From PALSA-1003 sp963741315 (GTDB taxonomy: Bacteria; Pseudomonadota; Gammaproteobacteria; Burkholderiales; Casimicrobiaceae), in contig CAVUHK010000001.1 of NCBI GenBank assembly GCA_963741315.1, positions 1-64,000 of the forward strand: a DNA stretch of 64,000 bases, in the 5' to 3' direction. Numbering within the stretch: the stretch's first letter is position 1; each line of letters starts with the position of its first letter. The notes beneath the pieces are model-generated. The model had not been told where the DNA came from. It saw only the letters and a list, made by a program, of their open reading frames with translations, and made no database searches. The translations under genes and the position numbers were made by a program. Positions 26,706-36,009 of this stretch are shown here, one piece after another.

Positions 26706-26721
26706 TGGCGACACCGGGCCG

Positions 26722-27693
26722 CTATTGATCGGGTTTCGCGCCGGAAATCTTCACGATCCGTTCCCACTTGGCGATGTCGTCGTTCATGTAGCGGGTAAAT
26801 TCGTCGGGCGTCATGACCATTGCCACCGCGCCCTGCTTCGCCCACTCGTCGCGCACATCGGGACGGTTGACGATCTTGACGACTTCGGCATTGAGGCGGC
26901 GAACAATTTCCGGCGGGGTACCCTTGGGCGCCATTAGTCCAAGCCAGATCACGGCTTCGTAGCCCGCGACTCCGGCTTCCGACAGCGTCGGCACATTGGG
27001 CAACACCGAGGAGCGTACCTTGCCGGTGGTCGCCAGCGCCTTGACCTTGCCGGCACGCGAGAACTCGCTCATGGTCGTGACCGCGTCGAACATCATGTCG
27101 ACCTGTCCGCCGATCAGGTCGGTGCGCGCCTGTGAACTTCCCTTGTACGGAACGTGCACGACGTCGACGCCGGCCATCACCTTGAACAATTCGCCTGCCA
27201 TGTGATACGGCGTGCCGGGGCCGGATGACGCGTAGTTGAGCTTGCCGGGCTTGGATTTGGCGAGCGCAATGAGTTCAGCGAGATTCGTAACGGGCACGGA
27301 AGGGTGCACGACCAGCACCAGATCCGAATAGTTGATCGGCGACACGGGCACGAAATCGCGCATCAGCGCGTAGGGTTTGTTCGGCATCAGCGACTCGTTG
27401 ACCGTCTGCGCGTTGGACATCAGCAGCAGCGTGTAGCCGTCGGGCGCGCTCTTGGCGACCGAATCGGTGCCGATCACCGACCCGCCGCCGGGGCGATCCT
27501 CGACCACGAAGGGCTGTCCGAGTGCATCCTGCAGCCGCTGCGCCAGAAAGCGCGCGTAGATGTCGGCGGGGCCGCCGGCAGCGAAGGGCACGACGATCTT
27601 CACCGCGTGGGTTGGGTAGTCCTGCGCCAACACAGGCACGCAAAGCAGCATGGACGCGATACAGGCAAACAACTTGACGAAAGTGCGCGACAT
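26722..27693 (-). CDS. Bug-family tripartite tricarboxylate transporter substrate-binding protein
   Basis: This is a 323-residue protein from ATG 27693 with GGGAGGA upstream and a clear signal peptide (to about residue 23, VLAQDYP). The Bug hallmarks are all seen: KIVVPFAAGGPADIYAR, PGGGSVIGTDSVAKSAPDGYTLL, NYASSGPGTPYHMAGELF and VPYKGSSQA. Bug proteins bind carboxylated ligands through two beta-strand loops and are hugely expanded in Betaproteobacteria, most without own permeases. None (TctA/TctB) is here. It is followed by the ModA-like gene. Confidence 0.93.
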   Translation of the reverse strand: MSRTFVKLFACIASMLLCVPVLAQDYPTHAVKIVVPFAAGGPADIYARFLAQRLQDALGQPFVVEDRPGGGSVIGTDSVAKSAPDGYTLLLMSNAQTVNESLMPNKPYALMRDFVPVSPINYSDLVLVVHPSVPVTNLAELIALAKSKPGKLNYASSGPGTPYHMAGELFKVMAGVDVVHVPYKGSSQARTDLIGGQVDMMFDAVTTMSEFSRAGKVKALATTGKVRSSVLPNVPTLSEAGVAGYEAVIWLGLMAPKGTPPEIVRRLNAEVVKIVNRPDVRDEWAKQGAVAMVMTPDEFTRYMNDDIAKWERIVKISGAKPDQ

Positions 27694-27740
27694 GAAAATC
27701 CTCCCGGGCGATGGCGCCCCAACGACGCTACTGTACTACG

Positions 27741-28958
27741 CTACTCGAAGAGTGAAGGCGATTCGCCCGGCGCTGCGTCTGCTGTTGCGGTCGCGGCATG
27801 CGCGAGGCTGCCGACGCGCACCCCCAAGAGCCGGATGCGCCGCTCCAGCGGCACCCGCTTGAGGCACTCGCCCGCGACGCGGCGGATGACGCGCGCGTCG
27901 TGCGTCGCTGTATCGATGGTCTTGTCGCGGGTGACGATCCGGAAGTCATCGTAGCGAAGCTTGAGCCCGATGGTCCGGCCGACGTAGCCCTTGCGCTGCA
28001 GATCGCCGGCCAGCTCGACGCAGAGGTCGGTGAATATCTCCGACAGTGCGGCGCGATCGCGAACCGCGTGAAGGTCCCGATCGAAGGTCGTTTCGCGGCT
28101 GATGCTGACCGGCTCGCTCTCGGTCACGATCGGCCGGTCGTCGCGGCCATGTGCGGCGTCGTGCATCCATGCGCCGCGGCTCGCGCCGAAGTGTTCGATC
28201 AGCCAGCCCAAGTCGGCGCGCGCGAGGTCGCCGATGGTGTGCACGCCGAGTGCTTCGAGGCGCTCGGCGGTCTTCGGGCCGATGCCGTTGATCTTGCGCG
28301 CGGCGAGCGGCCAGATCCGCTGCCCAATGTCCGTGGCGGCTAGCATGGTGAGGCCGTCGGGCTTGTCGAGTTCGGAGGCGATCTTGGCAAGCAATTTGTT
28401 CGGCGCGACTGCGATCGAGCACGACAGGCCGGTCGCAGCCCGCACTGCGTCCTTGATCGCCTTTGCGACGTCGCGCGCGCGCCACCACGCTTCGACCGGA
28501 TCGTCGACAGCAGCGTCGTGCTCGGGCAGCTTCACGCCGGTCAAGTCGATGTAGATCTCGTCGATGCCGCGATCCTCGACCAGTGGCGCAATGGCGCGCA
28601 CCGCCGCCTTGAACGCGCGCGAACAGCGGCGGTAGGCGTCGAAATCGGTAGGCAACAGAATCGCATCGGGCGCGAGCCGCGCGGCCTTCATCAGGCCCAT
28701 CGCCGAATTCACTCCGAGCGCGCGCGCCGCGTAGGTTGCGGTGGTCGCGACGCCTCGTCCGACGTAGTCGCGCAGGCGCGTGAATTTGCGTGCGGGTTTG
28801 CCCGTCGCGGGGTCGACGGTGTCCGCGGGTCGATGCGCGCTGCCGCCGCCGATCACCACCGGCAGGCCGGCCAACTCCGGATAGCGCAGCAATTCGACCG
28901 ACGCGTAGAACGCGTCCATGTCGAGGTGAGCGATCAGTCGCGAGGATTCGGCAGGCAC
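27741..28958 (-). CDS. dinB: DNA polymerase IV
   Basis: This 405-residue Y-family translesion polymerase shows LDMDAFYASVE with the first catalytic Asp, RGIDEIYIDLTG with the Asp-Glu pair, and SCSIAVAPNKLLAKIASELDKPDG. A helix-hairpin-helix follows (INGIGPKTAERLEALGV), then the little-finger domain. I place the start at GTG 28958 so that RLIAHLD is included; ATG 28919 (MDAF) would cut a conserved strand. The frame remains open far upstream, but that part overlaps the next gene. No SOS box was recognised upstream. Confidence 0.92.
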   Translation of the reverse strand: MPAESSRLIAHLDMDAFYASVELLRYPELAGLPVVIGGGSAHRPADTVDPATGKPARKFTRLRDYVGRGVATTATYAARALGVNSAMGLMKAARLAPDAILLPTDFDAYRRCSRAFKAAVRAIAPLVEDRGIDEIYIDLTGVKLPEHDAAVDDPVEAWWRARDVAKAIKDAVRAATGLSCSIAVAPNKLLAKIASELDKPDGLTMLAATDIGQRIWPLAARKINGIGPKTAERLEALGVHTIGDLARADLGWLIEHFGASRGAWMHDAAHGRDDRPIVTESEPVSISRETTFDRDLHAVRDRAALSEIFTDLCVELAGDLQRKGYVGRTIGLKLRYDDFRIVTRDKTIDTATHDARVIRRVAGECLKRVPLERRIRLLGVRVGSLAHAATATADAAPGESPSLFE

Positions 28959-29044
28959 GGCAATTTGCTGCGCAGGCGGTACGCTCGATAGTCTATCCAA
29001 CGCGACATGGCAGTGCGAGCCATTGCCGCCGCGCTCCTGCGCGC

Positions 29045-29869
29045 TCAGAAGCCGTAGAGGCGCGCCGGATTGTCGACCAATATCCGGTTCCGGATCGAGA
29101 CGTCGTCGGCCCAGTCGAGCAGCAGGTCGAGCATGGCTGCGTTGGGCGGCGCGGGATTGATGCCGGGATGCGGCCAGTTGCTCGCCCACAAGCAACGGTC
29201 GGGATGGGCCGCGACCAGCGCGCGGGCAAGCGCGCTGACATCGTCGTAACGCGGTGCGCCCACCTTGGAGGTTTCGTAGGGCGCCGACAGCTTCACCCAG
29301 CACCTGCCGCTGCCGAGCAATTTCAGCAGGACCGCGAAGGCGGGATGCGTGACCGCGACGGGTTCGAGAAATTTGCCGTTGTGATCGATGACGACTTCCA
29401 CGGGCAGGCGCAGCAATCGCGCTTCGTGCTGCGCGAGTTCGCGACCGTCGAGCTGGACCTGCACGTGCCAGCCGAAGGGCCGCACGCGCGCGGCGATCGC
29501 ATCGACGTCGTCCCAGCTCAGGAGGCCACCCTTGAGCATGTAACAGCGTGCGCCGCGAAATCCGGCGCGGTTGAGCCGATCGAGTTCCCCGTCGGTGACG
29601 TCGGCGCGCACGGTCGCGATGCCGCGGGTACCGGCGCCGAGCAGGCGGACGGCTTCCTCGGTGCAGGCGTTGTCGAACGCATACGCGTTGGGCTGGACGA
29701 CGACCGCGCGCGCGAGTCCGAGCTGCTGCTGTACGGCGCGATATTTCTCCACCGGCGCATCCGGGGGCACCACGGTCCACAACGGCGACAGCGGATAGCG
29801 CGCGTCGTAGATGTGCATATGGGTATCGCAGGCGCCGGGGGGTGCCTTCAAACGTGGTGCATCGGTCAT
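29045..29869 (-). CDS. amidohydrolase family protein (LigI-like)
   Basis: This 274-residue TIM-barrel hydrolase starts at ATG 29869. The metal-site motif appears as H17-M-H19 (CDTHMHIYD). Later motifs are VEVVIDHNGKF (His ligand), WVKLSAPYETS and LWASNWPHPG with the catalytic Asp region degenerate as ASNWPH. The family includes 2-pyrone-4,6-dicarboxylate lactonase (LigI) and related hydrolases of aromatic breakdown. The substrate is unknown. It lies between an alpha/beta hydrolase lipoprotein and dinB; only the common strand suggests linkage. Confidence 0.88.
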   Translation of the reverse strand: MTDAPRLKAPPGACDTHMHIYDARYPLSPLWTVVPPDAPVEKYRAVQQQLGLARAVVVQPNAYAFDNACTEEAVRLLGAGTRGIATVRADVTDGELDRLNRAGFRGARCYMLKGGLLSWDDVDAIAARVRPFGWHVQVQLDGRELAQHEARLLRLPVEVVIDHNGKFLEPVAVTHPAFAVLLKLLGSGRCWVKLSAPYETSKVGAPRYDDVSALARALVAAHPDRCLWASNWPHPGINPAPPNAAMLDLLLDWADDVSIRNRILVDNPARLYGF

Positions 29870-29975
29870 GGCAGGGTCCGAGGAAGCTACGGCGGCAGCG
29901 CAGCAAAGGTGCCGCGCGCACAATCTTGACCGATGCCTGCGGTCGCCGCAATGGCGCCGCACGTGCCAGCAGCCG

Positions 29976-30926
29976 CTAACTGGCGGGAACGCGTGTACGC
30001 TGGGGGCTGCGCGCCTGCGGCGCCGGGTCCGCGGCATCGCCGACGCCGAACAGGTCGCGCAACGCCGCCCGGTATTCGGCGTTGCCTTCACGCATGCTGT
30101 TGTTGTGCGTGCCACCTTCCACCATCAGCAGGCGCTTCGGGTCGCGCGCCGCGTCGTAGAGCAGCTGCGAGAACCGTGGTGGTACGTAGCGATCGCCCGA
30201 GCCGTGCACGATGAGCACCGGCACATGCACCTGCGCGATCTTGCTCACCGAGTCGAATTTCTGCGACAGCAGCGTTTCCGCGGGCAGCCACGATACGGTG
30301 AGCGCGCGCGCGATGTCGGCTAGCGAGGTGAACGACGACTCGACGATCAACCCACGCAGCGGCATGACGCCTTGCGCCGACGCAGTCGAACCGCTGATCC
30401 TGGCCGCGAGATCGATGGCGACCGCGCCGCCGAGCGAGTGTCCGTAGATGAAACGCCGTTCCGGATCGGGCTGAAGCTGCACCAGCCGCTCCCATGCAAC
30501 CTGCGCGTCTTCGTAGACGGTCGTCTCCGAGGGCAAGTCGCCGCTGCTCTTGCCGAAGCCGCGATAGTCGATCGCCAGCACCGAGAATCCGAACGAATGC
30601 AGCTGCTCGATGCGAAAGAGCTGACCGGTCAGGTCCCAGCGCGACCCGTGCAGGTACAGCGCGGCCGGTGCGTCTGCATTGGCCGCGGGCCACCACCAGG
30701 CGTGGATCTGCTGGGGTTTGTCCGCGGCGGCGACCGTCAGGTCGAGTTCCTGCACGCCCGCGGGCATGCCGCTGTACCAGCTCGCGGTCTCGCGCACGAC
30801 GCGGAAGGTCAGTTCGCGTTCCTTCACCTCGAGGCTCGCGCAGCCCGCCGCGCCGAGCGCGATCAGCGTCAGGAGGGCTGCGACGTAGATCCAGAGCCGG
30901 CGCGAGCGCGGTGTACGAAGTGTCAT
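29976..30926 (-). CDS. alpha/beta hydrolase lipoprotein
   Basis: This is a 316-residue protein with a signal sequence ending in a lipobox-like AAGC (C29), so probably lipid-anchored. The alpha/beta hydrolase core has the oxyanion motif YLHGSRW, strand LAIDYRGFGKSSG and the nucleophile elbow GHSLGG (S164). An Asp in VLIVHGSGDRYVPP and a His in EGGTHNN complete the triad. It resembles the ABHD13/17-like group. The substrate is unknown. It diverges from the P450 gene; the 157-base gap between them may hold both promoters. Confidence 0.9.
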   Translation of the reverse strand: MTLRTPRSRRLWIYVAALLTLIALGAAGCASLEVKERELTFRVVRETASWYSGMPAGVQELDLTVAAADKPQQIHAWWWPAANADAPAALYLHGSRWDLTGQLFRIEQLHSFGFSVLAIDYRGFGKSSGDLPSETTVYEDAQVAWERLVQLQPDPERRFIYGHSLGGAVAIDLAARISGSTASAQGVMPLRGLIVESSFTSLADIARALTVSWLPAETLLSQKFDSVSKIAQVHVPVLIVHGSGDRYVPPRFSQLLYDAARDPKRLLMVEGGTHNNSMREGNAEYRAALRDLFGVGDAADPAPQARSPQRTRVPAS

Positions 30927-31083
30927 GGTGGGGAGGAGCGGGCGGTTGGATGGCCGGACTTCAATGGGCGGGCACAGGGTTACAGACCCTCATTCTAACG
31001 GTCGGTTCCCCGCGATCGTTGACGCTCCAGGCGGGACGGCCGGCCGTGATTTGCGTCGGGGCCGGTCGCGCTATGATGCGCGC

Positions 31084-32316
31084 ATGCTCTCGCCCGCAGC
31101 CCGCGAACTCGCCGACCGCTTCAACCTGGCCGAGCTGCCGGTGACTTTCTACGCCGATCCGTACCCTACATACCGTGCCCTGCGCGAGCACGCGCCGGTG
31201 AAGCAAATGCCCGACGGCTCGTGGTTCCTGACCCGTTTCGACGACGTGGTCCCGGTGTATCGCGATCCGAAGCTGTTTAGTTCGGACAAGAAAAAGGAAT
31301 TCGGACCCAAGTTCGGCGCGACGCCGCTCTACGAGCACCACACCACGAGCCTAATCTTCAACGATCCTCCCCTGCATTCGCGCGTGCGCAAGGCGATCGT
31401 CGGTGCGATCACCCAGCGACACATCGCGGCGATGGAGCCCGGGCTGGTGGCGCTGGTCGATGGCCTCCTCGCCGGGCTCGCGCAAAAACGCAACGTCGAT
31501 CTCATCGAGGATTTCGCCGCCGCCATTCCCATCGGCATCATCGGCAATCTGCTCGGCATCGCGCCCGACGCGCGCAGTCCGCTGCGCGGCTGGTCGCTGG
31601 CGATCCTGTCGGCTCTCGAACCGGTGCTCACACCCGAACGCGCGCGCAATGGCAATCGCGCGGTCACCGAAATGCTGGCGTACCTCAAGTTGCTGGTCGA
31701 CGAGCGACGAGCGAACCTGCGCAATCCCGACACCGACGTGCTCACCCGCCTGATCGTCGGCGAGGCCGGCAGCGAACCGTTGCTCGAGCACCAGTTGCTG
31801 CACCAATGCATCTTCCTGCTCAACGCCGGCCACGAAACGACCACCAATCTGATCGGCAATACGCTACACGCGTTGAGCGGCCTTCCGGAGCAGAAGGCGC
31901 AGCTCATCGCGCAGGCCGGCGACGTCGAGCGAATGAAGGTCGCGGTCGAGGAATTCCTGCGCTACGAGAGTCCCGTCCAGCTCGGTAACCGGATCACGAC
32001 GCAGGACGTGGTCGTCGGCGGCGTGCGCCTGCCGCCCGACTCGCGCATCACCATCTGCATTGGCGGCGCGAATCGCGATCCCGCGCAGTTTCCCTATCCA
32101 GACACGATGAACATCGCGCGCGAGCCGAACCGGCAACTCGCTTTCGGCTTCGGCATCCACACCTGCGCTGGGATCAACCTGGCGCGGCTGGAGGCGCGCG
32201 TTGCGCTCGCGCGATTTCTCGTCCGTTTTCCGGACTACGCGCTCGACGGCGCCCCGGTGCGCGACCTGCGAGCGCGCTTTCGCGGCTTCCAGCGCCTGCC
32301 TGCGCGCGTCGAGTGA
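31084..32316 (+). CDS. cytochrome P450
   Basis: This 410-residue soluble bacterial P450 starts at ATG 31084; the frame is open upstream to 30925 but the extra residues are not P450-like. The I-helix oxygen-activation motif AGHETT is at 248-253, the K-helix ExxR is E290-R293, and the haem loop FGFGIHTCAG is at 354-363 with Cys361 as thiolate ligand. The length is normal. No ferredoxin or ferredoxin reductase gene is adjacent, so electrons must come from elsewhere. The substrate is unknown. Confidence 0.95.
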   Translation: MLSPAARELADRFNLAELPVTFYADPYPTYRALREHAPVKQMPDGSWFLTRFDDVVPVYRDPKLFSSDKKKEFGPKFGATPLYEHHTTSLIFNDPPLHSRVRKAIVGAITQRHIAAMEPGLVALVDGLLAGLAQKRNVDLIEDFAAAIPIGIIGNLLGIAPDARSPLRGWSLAILSALEPVLTPERARNGNRAVTEMLAYLKLLVDERRANLRNPDTDVLTRLIVGEAGSEPLLEHQLLHQCIFLLNAGHETTTNLIGNTLHALSGLPEQKAQLIAQAGDVERMKVAVEEFLRYESPVQLGNRITTQDVVVGGVRLPPDSRITICIGGANRDPAQFPYPDTMNIAREPNRQLAFGFGIHTCAGINLARLEARVALARFLVRFPDYALDGAPVRDLRARFRGFQRLPARVE

Positions 32317-32329
32317 ACGACAGGAAGTG

Positions 32330-34108
32330 CTATCGCGACGCGGCCCGCTGTGCGTCGAGGTCGATGTCGAGGTACTTGAAATACGAAGTGAACACCGGCG
32401 GCGCGAAGCCCTTCAACCAAGGCTGGACCAGTTCGCTCTCGGTGCGGAACACCAGTGGGATGATCGGCACGTAGTATTGCAGCAACGCGTTCATCGCCGC
32501 GACCGACGCCGCTTGTGCCGCATCGTCGCCGCCCCCGATATACGATTCGAACGCCTGGTCGTAGCGCGGCATGCTGAAGCGTGTCGAATTGGTGGTGGGA
32601 GGCGATCGACTGTAGAACTGGTTGGTGACGCCATACGCCGTCGGCAATCCGCCCATCACGAAGGCGTTCACCTGGTAATTTCCCGCAGTGGATTCCTTCA
32701 GCAATTCCTGAAACATCGTGACCTTGAAGTTCAGGCGAATGCCGATCGCATCCATGTTCTTCTTGAGCAGCGTTTGCCGGTCGCGCGTCGCAGGCGCGAT
32801 GCGCAGCGTCACGGTGATGGACAACGGCTTGCCGTCGGGCATCTGCCGGTAACCTTCGCCGTCCCTCTTGTCGAAGCCGAACTTGTCGAGCAGCGCGTTG
32901 GCCAGCCGCGGATCGTGATCGGCCGTCGGCAGACCGGCGATGTGGCCGGCCACTGTCGGCGGCACGACCTGGTTGGCGGCGCCGCCCTGGCCAGCGTAGA
33001 CGACGTCGACCCACGCTTGGCGATCGATCGACAGCGCCATCGCGCGACGCAGCGCGATCTGAGGAAGTTCCATGCCGCCAACCGTCGCGTCCTTCATGTT
33101 GAAGAACAGCGAGTCAACATAGGGCTCGGGATAGGCCCGGCGCATTACGCCGCGCTCGGTGTACTCCTTCCTCAGTTTGCCGCCGTTGTTGACCGCGCGC
33201 GCGCCCGCAACACCGGTGAGCACCACGTAGTCGAGCCTGCCCCGGTCGAATTGCAGCACACGCGTCAGCTCCTCGTCGATGACGTTGATCTCGACCACGC
33301 CGATTTGCGGGAGCGCGACACCCTGCATGCTGCGTACCAGTTCGGCATCGCCCGGATCGTTGCTCGGCGGGAAGGCGATTTTCCGGTAGTGGGGATTGGC
33401 TTCCAGAACGACCCTCGATCCCTGCAGCCACTCGCGTAGCACGTACGGACCGGTTCCCACCGGCCGGGTACGCGCGTCGCCGTTCGCCGCCTCGATCACT
33501 TCGCGCGCGACCGCCGGCGTGGTGACGAAGCTTTCGATGACCGGATAATTCGGTTGCGCGAGGCGTATCTGCACGGTGTAGCGATCGATCGCGCGCAGCC
33601 CTTCGATGACCTGGTCGTAGTCGAAGCGGCCTTTTTTCTCGGCTGTTTCCACCACCGCCCGGGCGCCGACGACGACGTCGGTGACCGCGGCGTTGCCACC
33701 GCGCTTGAGCGTCGGGTCGAGCGCGCGCTTCATGGAGTAGACGATGTCCTCGGCGACGAGCTCGCGCGGCTTGCCGCCGAACGCGGGGTCGTCGGTGAAT
33801 CGGATGCCGGGCTCGAGGCGCATGGTCCAGGTGCGGCCTCCATCGCTGATCTCCGGCAGCGCGGTCGCCGACACGGCGACGATGTGGGGCGGCGTGCCGA
33901 GGTAGCTCCAGTCGTAGAGGCCCTCGAAGATCGCGGCGGCGACCTGCGACGAGGGATCGTCGTTGATCCGCTGCGGGTCGAGCGTTTCGATGTCGAAACT
34001 CGCCACTCGCAACATCTTGTTCGGATCGGCGCCGAACGCAGCGCTGGCCACGGCGAGCGCGAGTGCCATTGCCAGCGCGCCCAGATGTCGCGATAAACGG
34101 GTCTTCAT
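32330..34108 (-). CDS. ABC transporter substrate-binding protein, peptide/opine type (SBP_bac_5)
   Basis: This is a 592-residue exported protein. Its signal peptide runs to about residue 26 (ASAAFGADP). The mature part has the cluster C features LDPQRINDDPSSQVAAAIFEGLYDW, AEDIVYSMKRALDP, VGTGPYVLREW and ALSIDRQAWVDVVYAGQG typical of dipeptide, oligopeptide, nickel and opine receptors. No permease (DppBC) or ATPase gene is adjacent; the gene stands alone, ending 14 bases from the convergent P450 gene. It is slightly longer than the usual ~530 residues. Confidence 0.92.
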   Translation of the reverse strand: MKTRLSRHLGALAMALALAVASAAFGADPNKMLRVASFDIETLDPQRINDDPSSQVAAAIFEGLYDWSYLGTPPHIVAVSATALPEISDGGRTWTMRLEPGIRFTDDPAFGGKPRELVAEDIVYSMKRALDPTLKRGGNAAVTDVVVGARAVVETAEKKGRFDYDQVIEGLRAIDRYTVQIRLAQPNYPVIESFVTTPAVAREVIEAANGDARTRPVGTGPYVLREWLQGSRVVLEANPHYRKIAFPPSNDPGDAELVRSMQGVALPQIGVVEINVIDEELTRVLQFDRGRLDYVVLTGVAGARAVNNGGKLRKEYTERGVMRRAYPEPYVDSLFFNMKDATVGGMELPQIALRRAMALSIDRQAWVDVVYAGQGGAANQVVPPTVAGHIAGLPTADHDPRLANALLDKFGFDKRDGEGYRQMPDGKPLSITVTLRIAPATRDRQTLLKKNMDAIGIRLNFKVTMFQELLKESTAGNYQVNAFVMGGLPTAYGVTNQFYSRSPPTTNSTRFSMPRYDQAFESYIGGGDDAAQAASVAAMNALLQYYVPIIPLVFRTESELVQPWLKGFAPPVFTSYFKYLDIDLDAQRAASR

Positions 34109-34239
34109 CGTCCGCAGGGGCCTCAGTCAGCGTGCCGGCAGTCACCGGCTGGACGCCGATTATGCGGCAAAGCCGGCGCCGCGTTCGACGCGGCTTGGGC
34201 TTCCGCTATCATGTGCGGGCTCATATCCAAGGAGGAGTG

Positions 34240-35391
34240 ATGAACAAACCTTTTGTCCAATGCGCGCTGGCCATTGCATGCGCAACGCTAGGCGCCGGCG
34301 CGCTGGCACAAGTAAAGATCGGAGTAACGGTCTCGGCAACAGGCCCGGCGGCATCGTTGGGTATTCCGGAGAAGAACACGATACCGCTTTGTCCCAAGAC
34401 GGCCGGCGGCAAGACGATCGAGTACATCGTGCTCGACGACGCCACCGACACCACGAGCGCGGTGCAGAACACCCGCAAGCTGATCAGCGAGAGCAAGGTC
34501 GACGCGATCATCGGGTCGACCACGACTCCGAATTCGCTGGCGATGATCGACGTCTTCTCGGAAGGGGAAACGCCAACGGTGTCGCTGGCGTCGTCGATAC
34601 GCATCATCGATCCCGTCGATGCCAAGAAAGCGTGGTCGTTCAAGACTCCCCAAACCGACGTGATGATGGCCGGCGCGATTCTCGAACACGCCGGCAGCAA
34701 CGGCGTGAAGACGATTGGCTACATCGGCTTCAACGACGCGCTTGGCGAAGCGTTCTTTGCGGAAATAGACAAGGCCGCGAAATTGCGCAACATCCCGCTG
34801 CTGGCCAACGAGCGCTTCGCACCCAAGGACACCAGCGTCACCGGACAGGCGCTGAAGCTGATCAGCGCCGCGCCCGACGCGATTGTCATCGGCGCCTCGG
34901 GTACGCCCGCCGCGCTTCCGGCGGCGGCGTTGGCCGAGCGCGGGTACAAGGGCAAGGTCTACTTCAATCACGGAGTGGCGAACAACGACTTCCTGCGCGT
35001 CGGCGGCAAGGATGTCGAAGGCGCCTTCGTGCCGGCCAGTCCGGTGATCGTCGCCTATCAGCTTCCGGACTCGCATCCCGCAAAAAAACGCGCGGAGGAA
35101 TACACCAAGCTCTACGAGGCGACCCACGGCGCGGGCAGCGTCTCGGCATTCGGTTCGTATACCTGGGACGCGTGCCTGGTTCTCGCCAACGCGATCCCTG
35201 TGGCGCTTAAAGCCGGTCAGCCGGGCACGGTCGAATTCCGTCGCGCGCTGCGCGAAGCGCTCGAAGCCACGAAGGGCTTCGACGTCACCAACGGCTCGGT
35301 GACGATGAGCAAGACCGATCATCTTGGGCTCGATTCACGCGCCCGAGTGATGGTGCAGATTCAGAACGGGAAGTGGGTGCTTCAGAAGTAG
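34240..35391 (+). CDS. branched-chain amino acid-type ABC transporter substrate-binding protein
   Basis: This is a 383-residue protein from ATG 34240 with a full GGAGGAG six bases upstream. It has a signal peptide to about residue 24 (AGALAQVKIG). The mature protein is a periplasmic-binding-protein type I fold: IGVTVSATGPAASLGIPEKN, DDATDTTSAVQNTRKLI, IIGSTTTPNSLAMIDV and IGYIGFNDALGEAFF. This subgroup often binds aromatic or branched organic acids rather than amino acids. It diverges from the peptide-type receptor at 34108 and no liv permease or ATPase genes follow. Confidence 0.93.
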   Translation: MNKPFVQCALAIACATLGAGALAQVKIGVTVSATGPAASLGIPEKNTIPLCPKTAGGKTIEYIVLDDATDTTSAVQNTRKLISESKVDAIIGSTTTPNSLAMIDVFSEGETPTVSLASSIRIIDPVDAKKAWSFKTPQTDVMMAGAILEHAGSNGVKTIGYIGFNDALGEAFFAEIDKAAKLRNIPLLANERFAPKDTSVTGQALKLISAAPDAIVIGASGTPAALPAAALAERGYKGKVYFNHGVANNDFLRVGGKDVEGAFVPASPVIVAYQLPDSHPAKKRAEEYTKLYEATHGAGSVSAFGSYTWDACLVLANAIPVALKAGQPGTVEFRRALREALEATKGFDVTNGSVTMSKTDHLGLDSRARVMVQIQNGKWVLQK

Positions 35392-35519
35392 CGGCGCGAG
35401 CTACGCGGCGAGGGGCCCCGCGCGATAGCGCGGGATCGACGCCAGAGCGAGTCGACGCTGCGGCCGACACGCCAACGCAACGAAGTCACGATGCGAGTTC
35501 TAGGAGGCCGCTACAAAAA

Positions 35520-35993
35520 CTACCCCGCGCGCGACGAGGCGCGCACCGGGATCTGGTTGCCCTTGGCGTACATGCACTGCAGGTACGCGTTGTCGTAGCG
35601 GCGCTGCGTCGTATAACTGTTGTAACCTGCGGCGTTCGCACCCGCGGCGCTGCCGAACAGCAGGCCAGTGCCGGCGCCGATGGCCGCCCCGGCGCCCGCC
35701 TGTCCGGTCACTGCGCCGATCGCCGCGCCGGCCGCGGCACCGATGAGCGTCGCCGCCGCCGCAGCGTTGCCGGCATTCTGGTCGATCACCTGCTGCTGCC
35801 CGGGCGCGACCGCGCCCAGCCCGAGTTCGGCCTGCGCGAATTGCTGGCACGCATAGTTGTCGGCCTGGAAGGCCTCGAAAGTTTTGCTCGTTCCCGGCAG
35901 GACCATGACGGTCGGACCGGCAGGCACCGTCACGCAAGCGGCGACCAGAAGCGCAGGCGCCACCACCGCGATGGTCCGGATTCGCGTATTCAC
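35520..35993 (-). CDS. glycine-zipper lipoprotein
   Basis: This is a 157-residue protein from GTG 35993, with GGGAGC upstream. The signal peptide ends in LVAAC (Cys20), so it should be a lipoprotein. The central part is a long Gly/Ala zipper (ATLIGAAAGAAIGAVTGQAGAGAAIGAG), as in SlyB/YMGG-type outer-membrane proteins, and the tail RRYDNAYLQCMYAKGNQIP is a common end of this group. It is the second gene after the Gly/Trp-rich protein, 16 bases downstream, so the two are cotranscribed. It is probably an envelope-stability or stress protein. Confidence 0.85.
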   Translation of the reverse strand: MNTRIRTIAVVAPALLVAACVTVPAGPTVMVLPGTSKTFEAFQADNYACQQFAQAELGLGAVAPGQQQVIDQNAGNAAAAATLIGAAAGAAIGAVTGQAGAGAAIGAGTGLLFGSAAGANAAGYNSYTTQRRYDNAYLQCMYAKGNQIPVRASSRAG

Positions 35994-36009
35994 ACTTTGC
36001 TCCCGTGGT

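Noticed and set aside
27741..29951. Possible 736-residue DinB fusion
   Set aside because: The extra N-terminal ~330 residues run antisense-like through the amidohydrolase gene and have no domain. Y-family homology begins near 28958.
35417..35434. Hairpin CCCGCGC-GATA-GCGCGGG after the branched-chain-type receptor
   Set aside because: Short stem and no T-tract; common by chance at this GC content.
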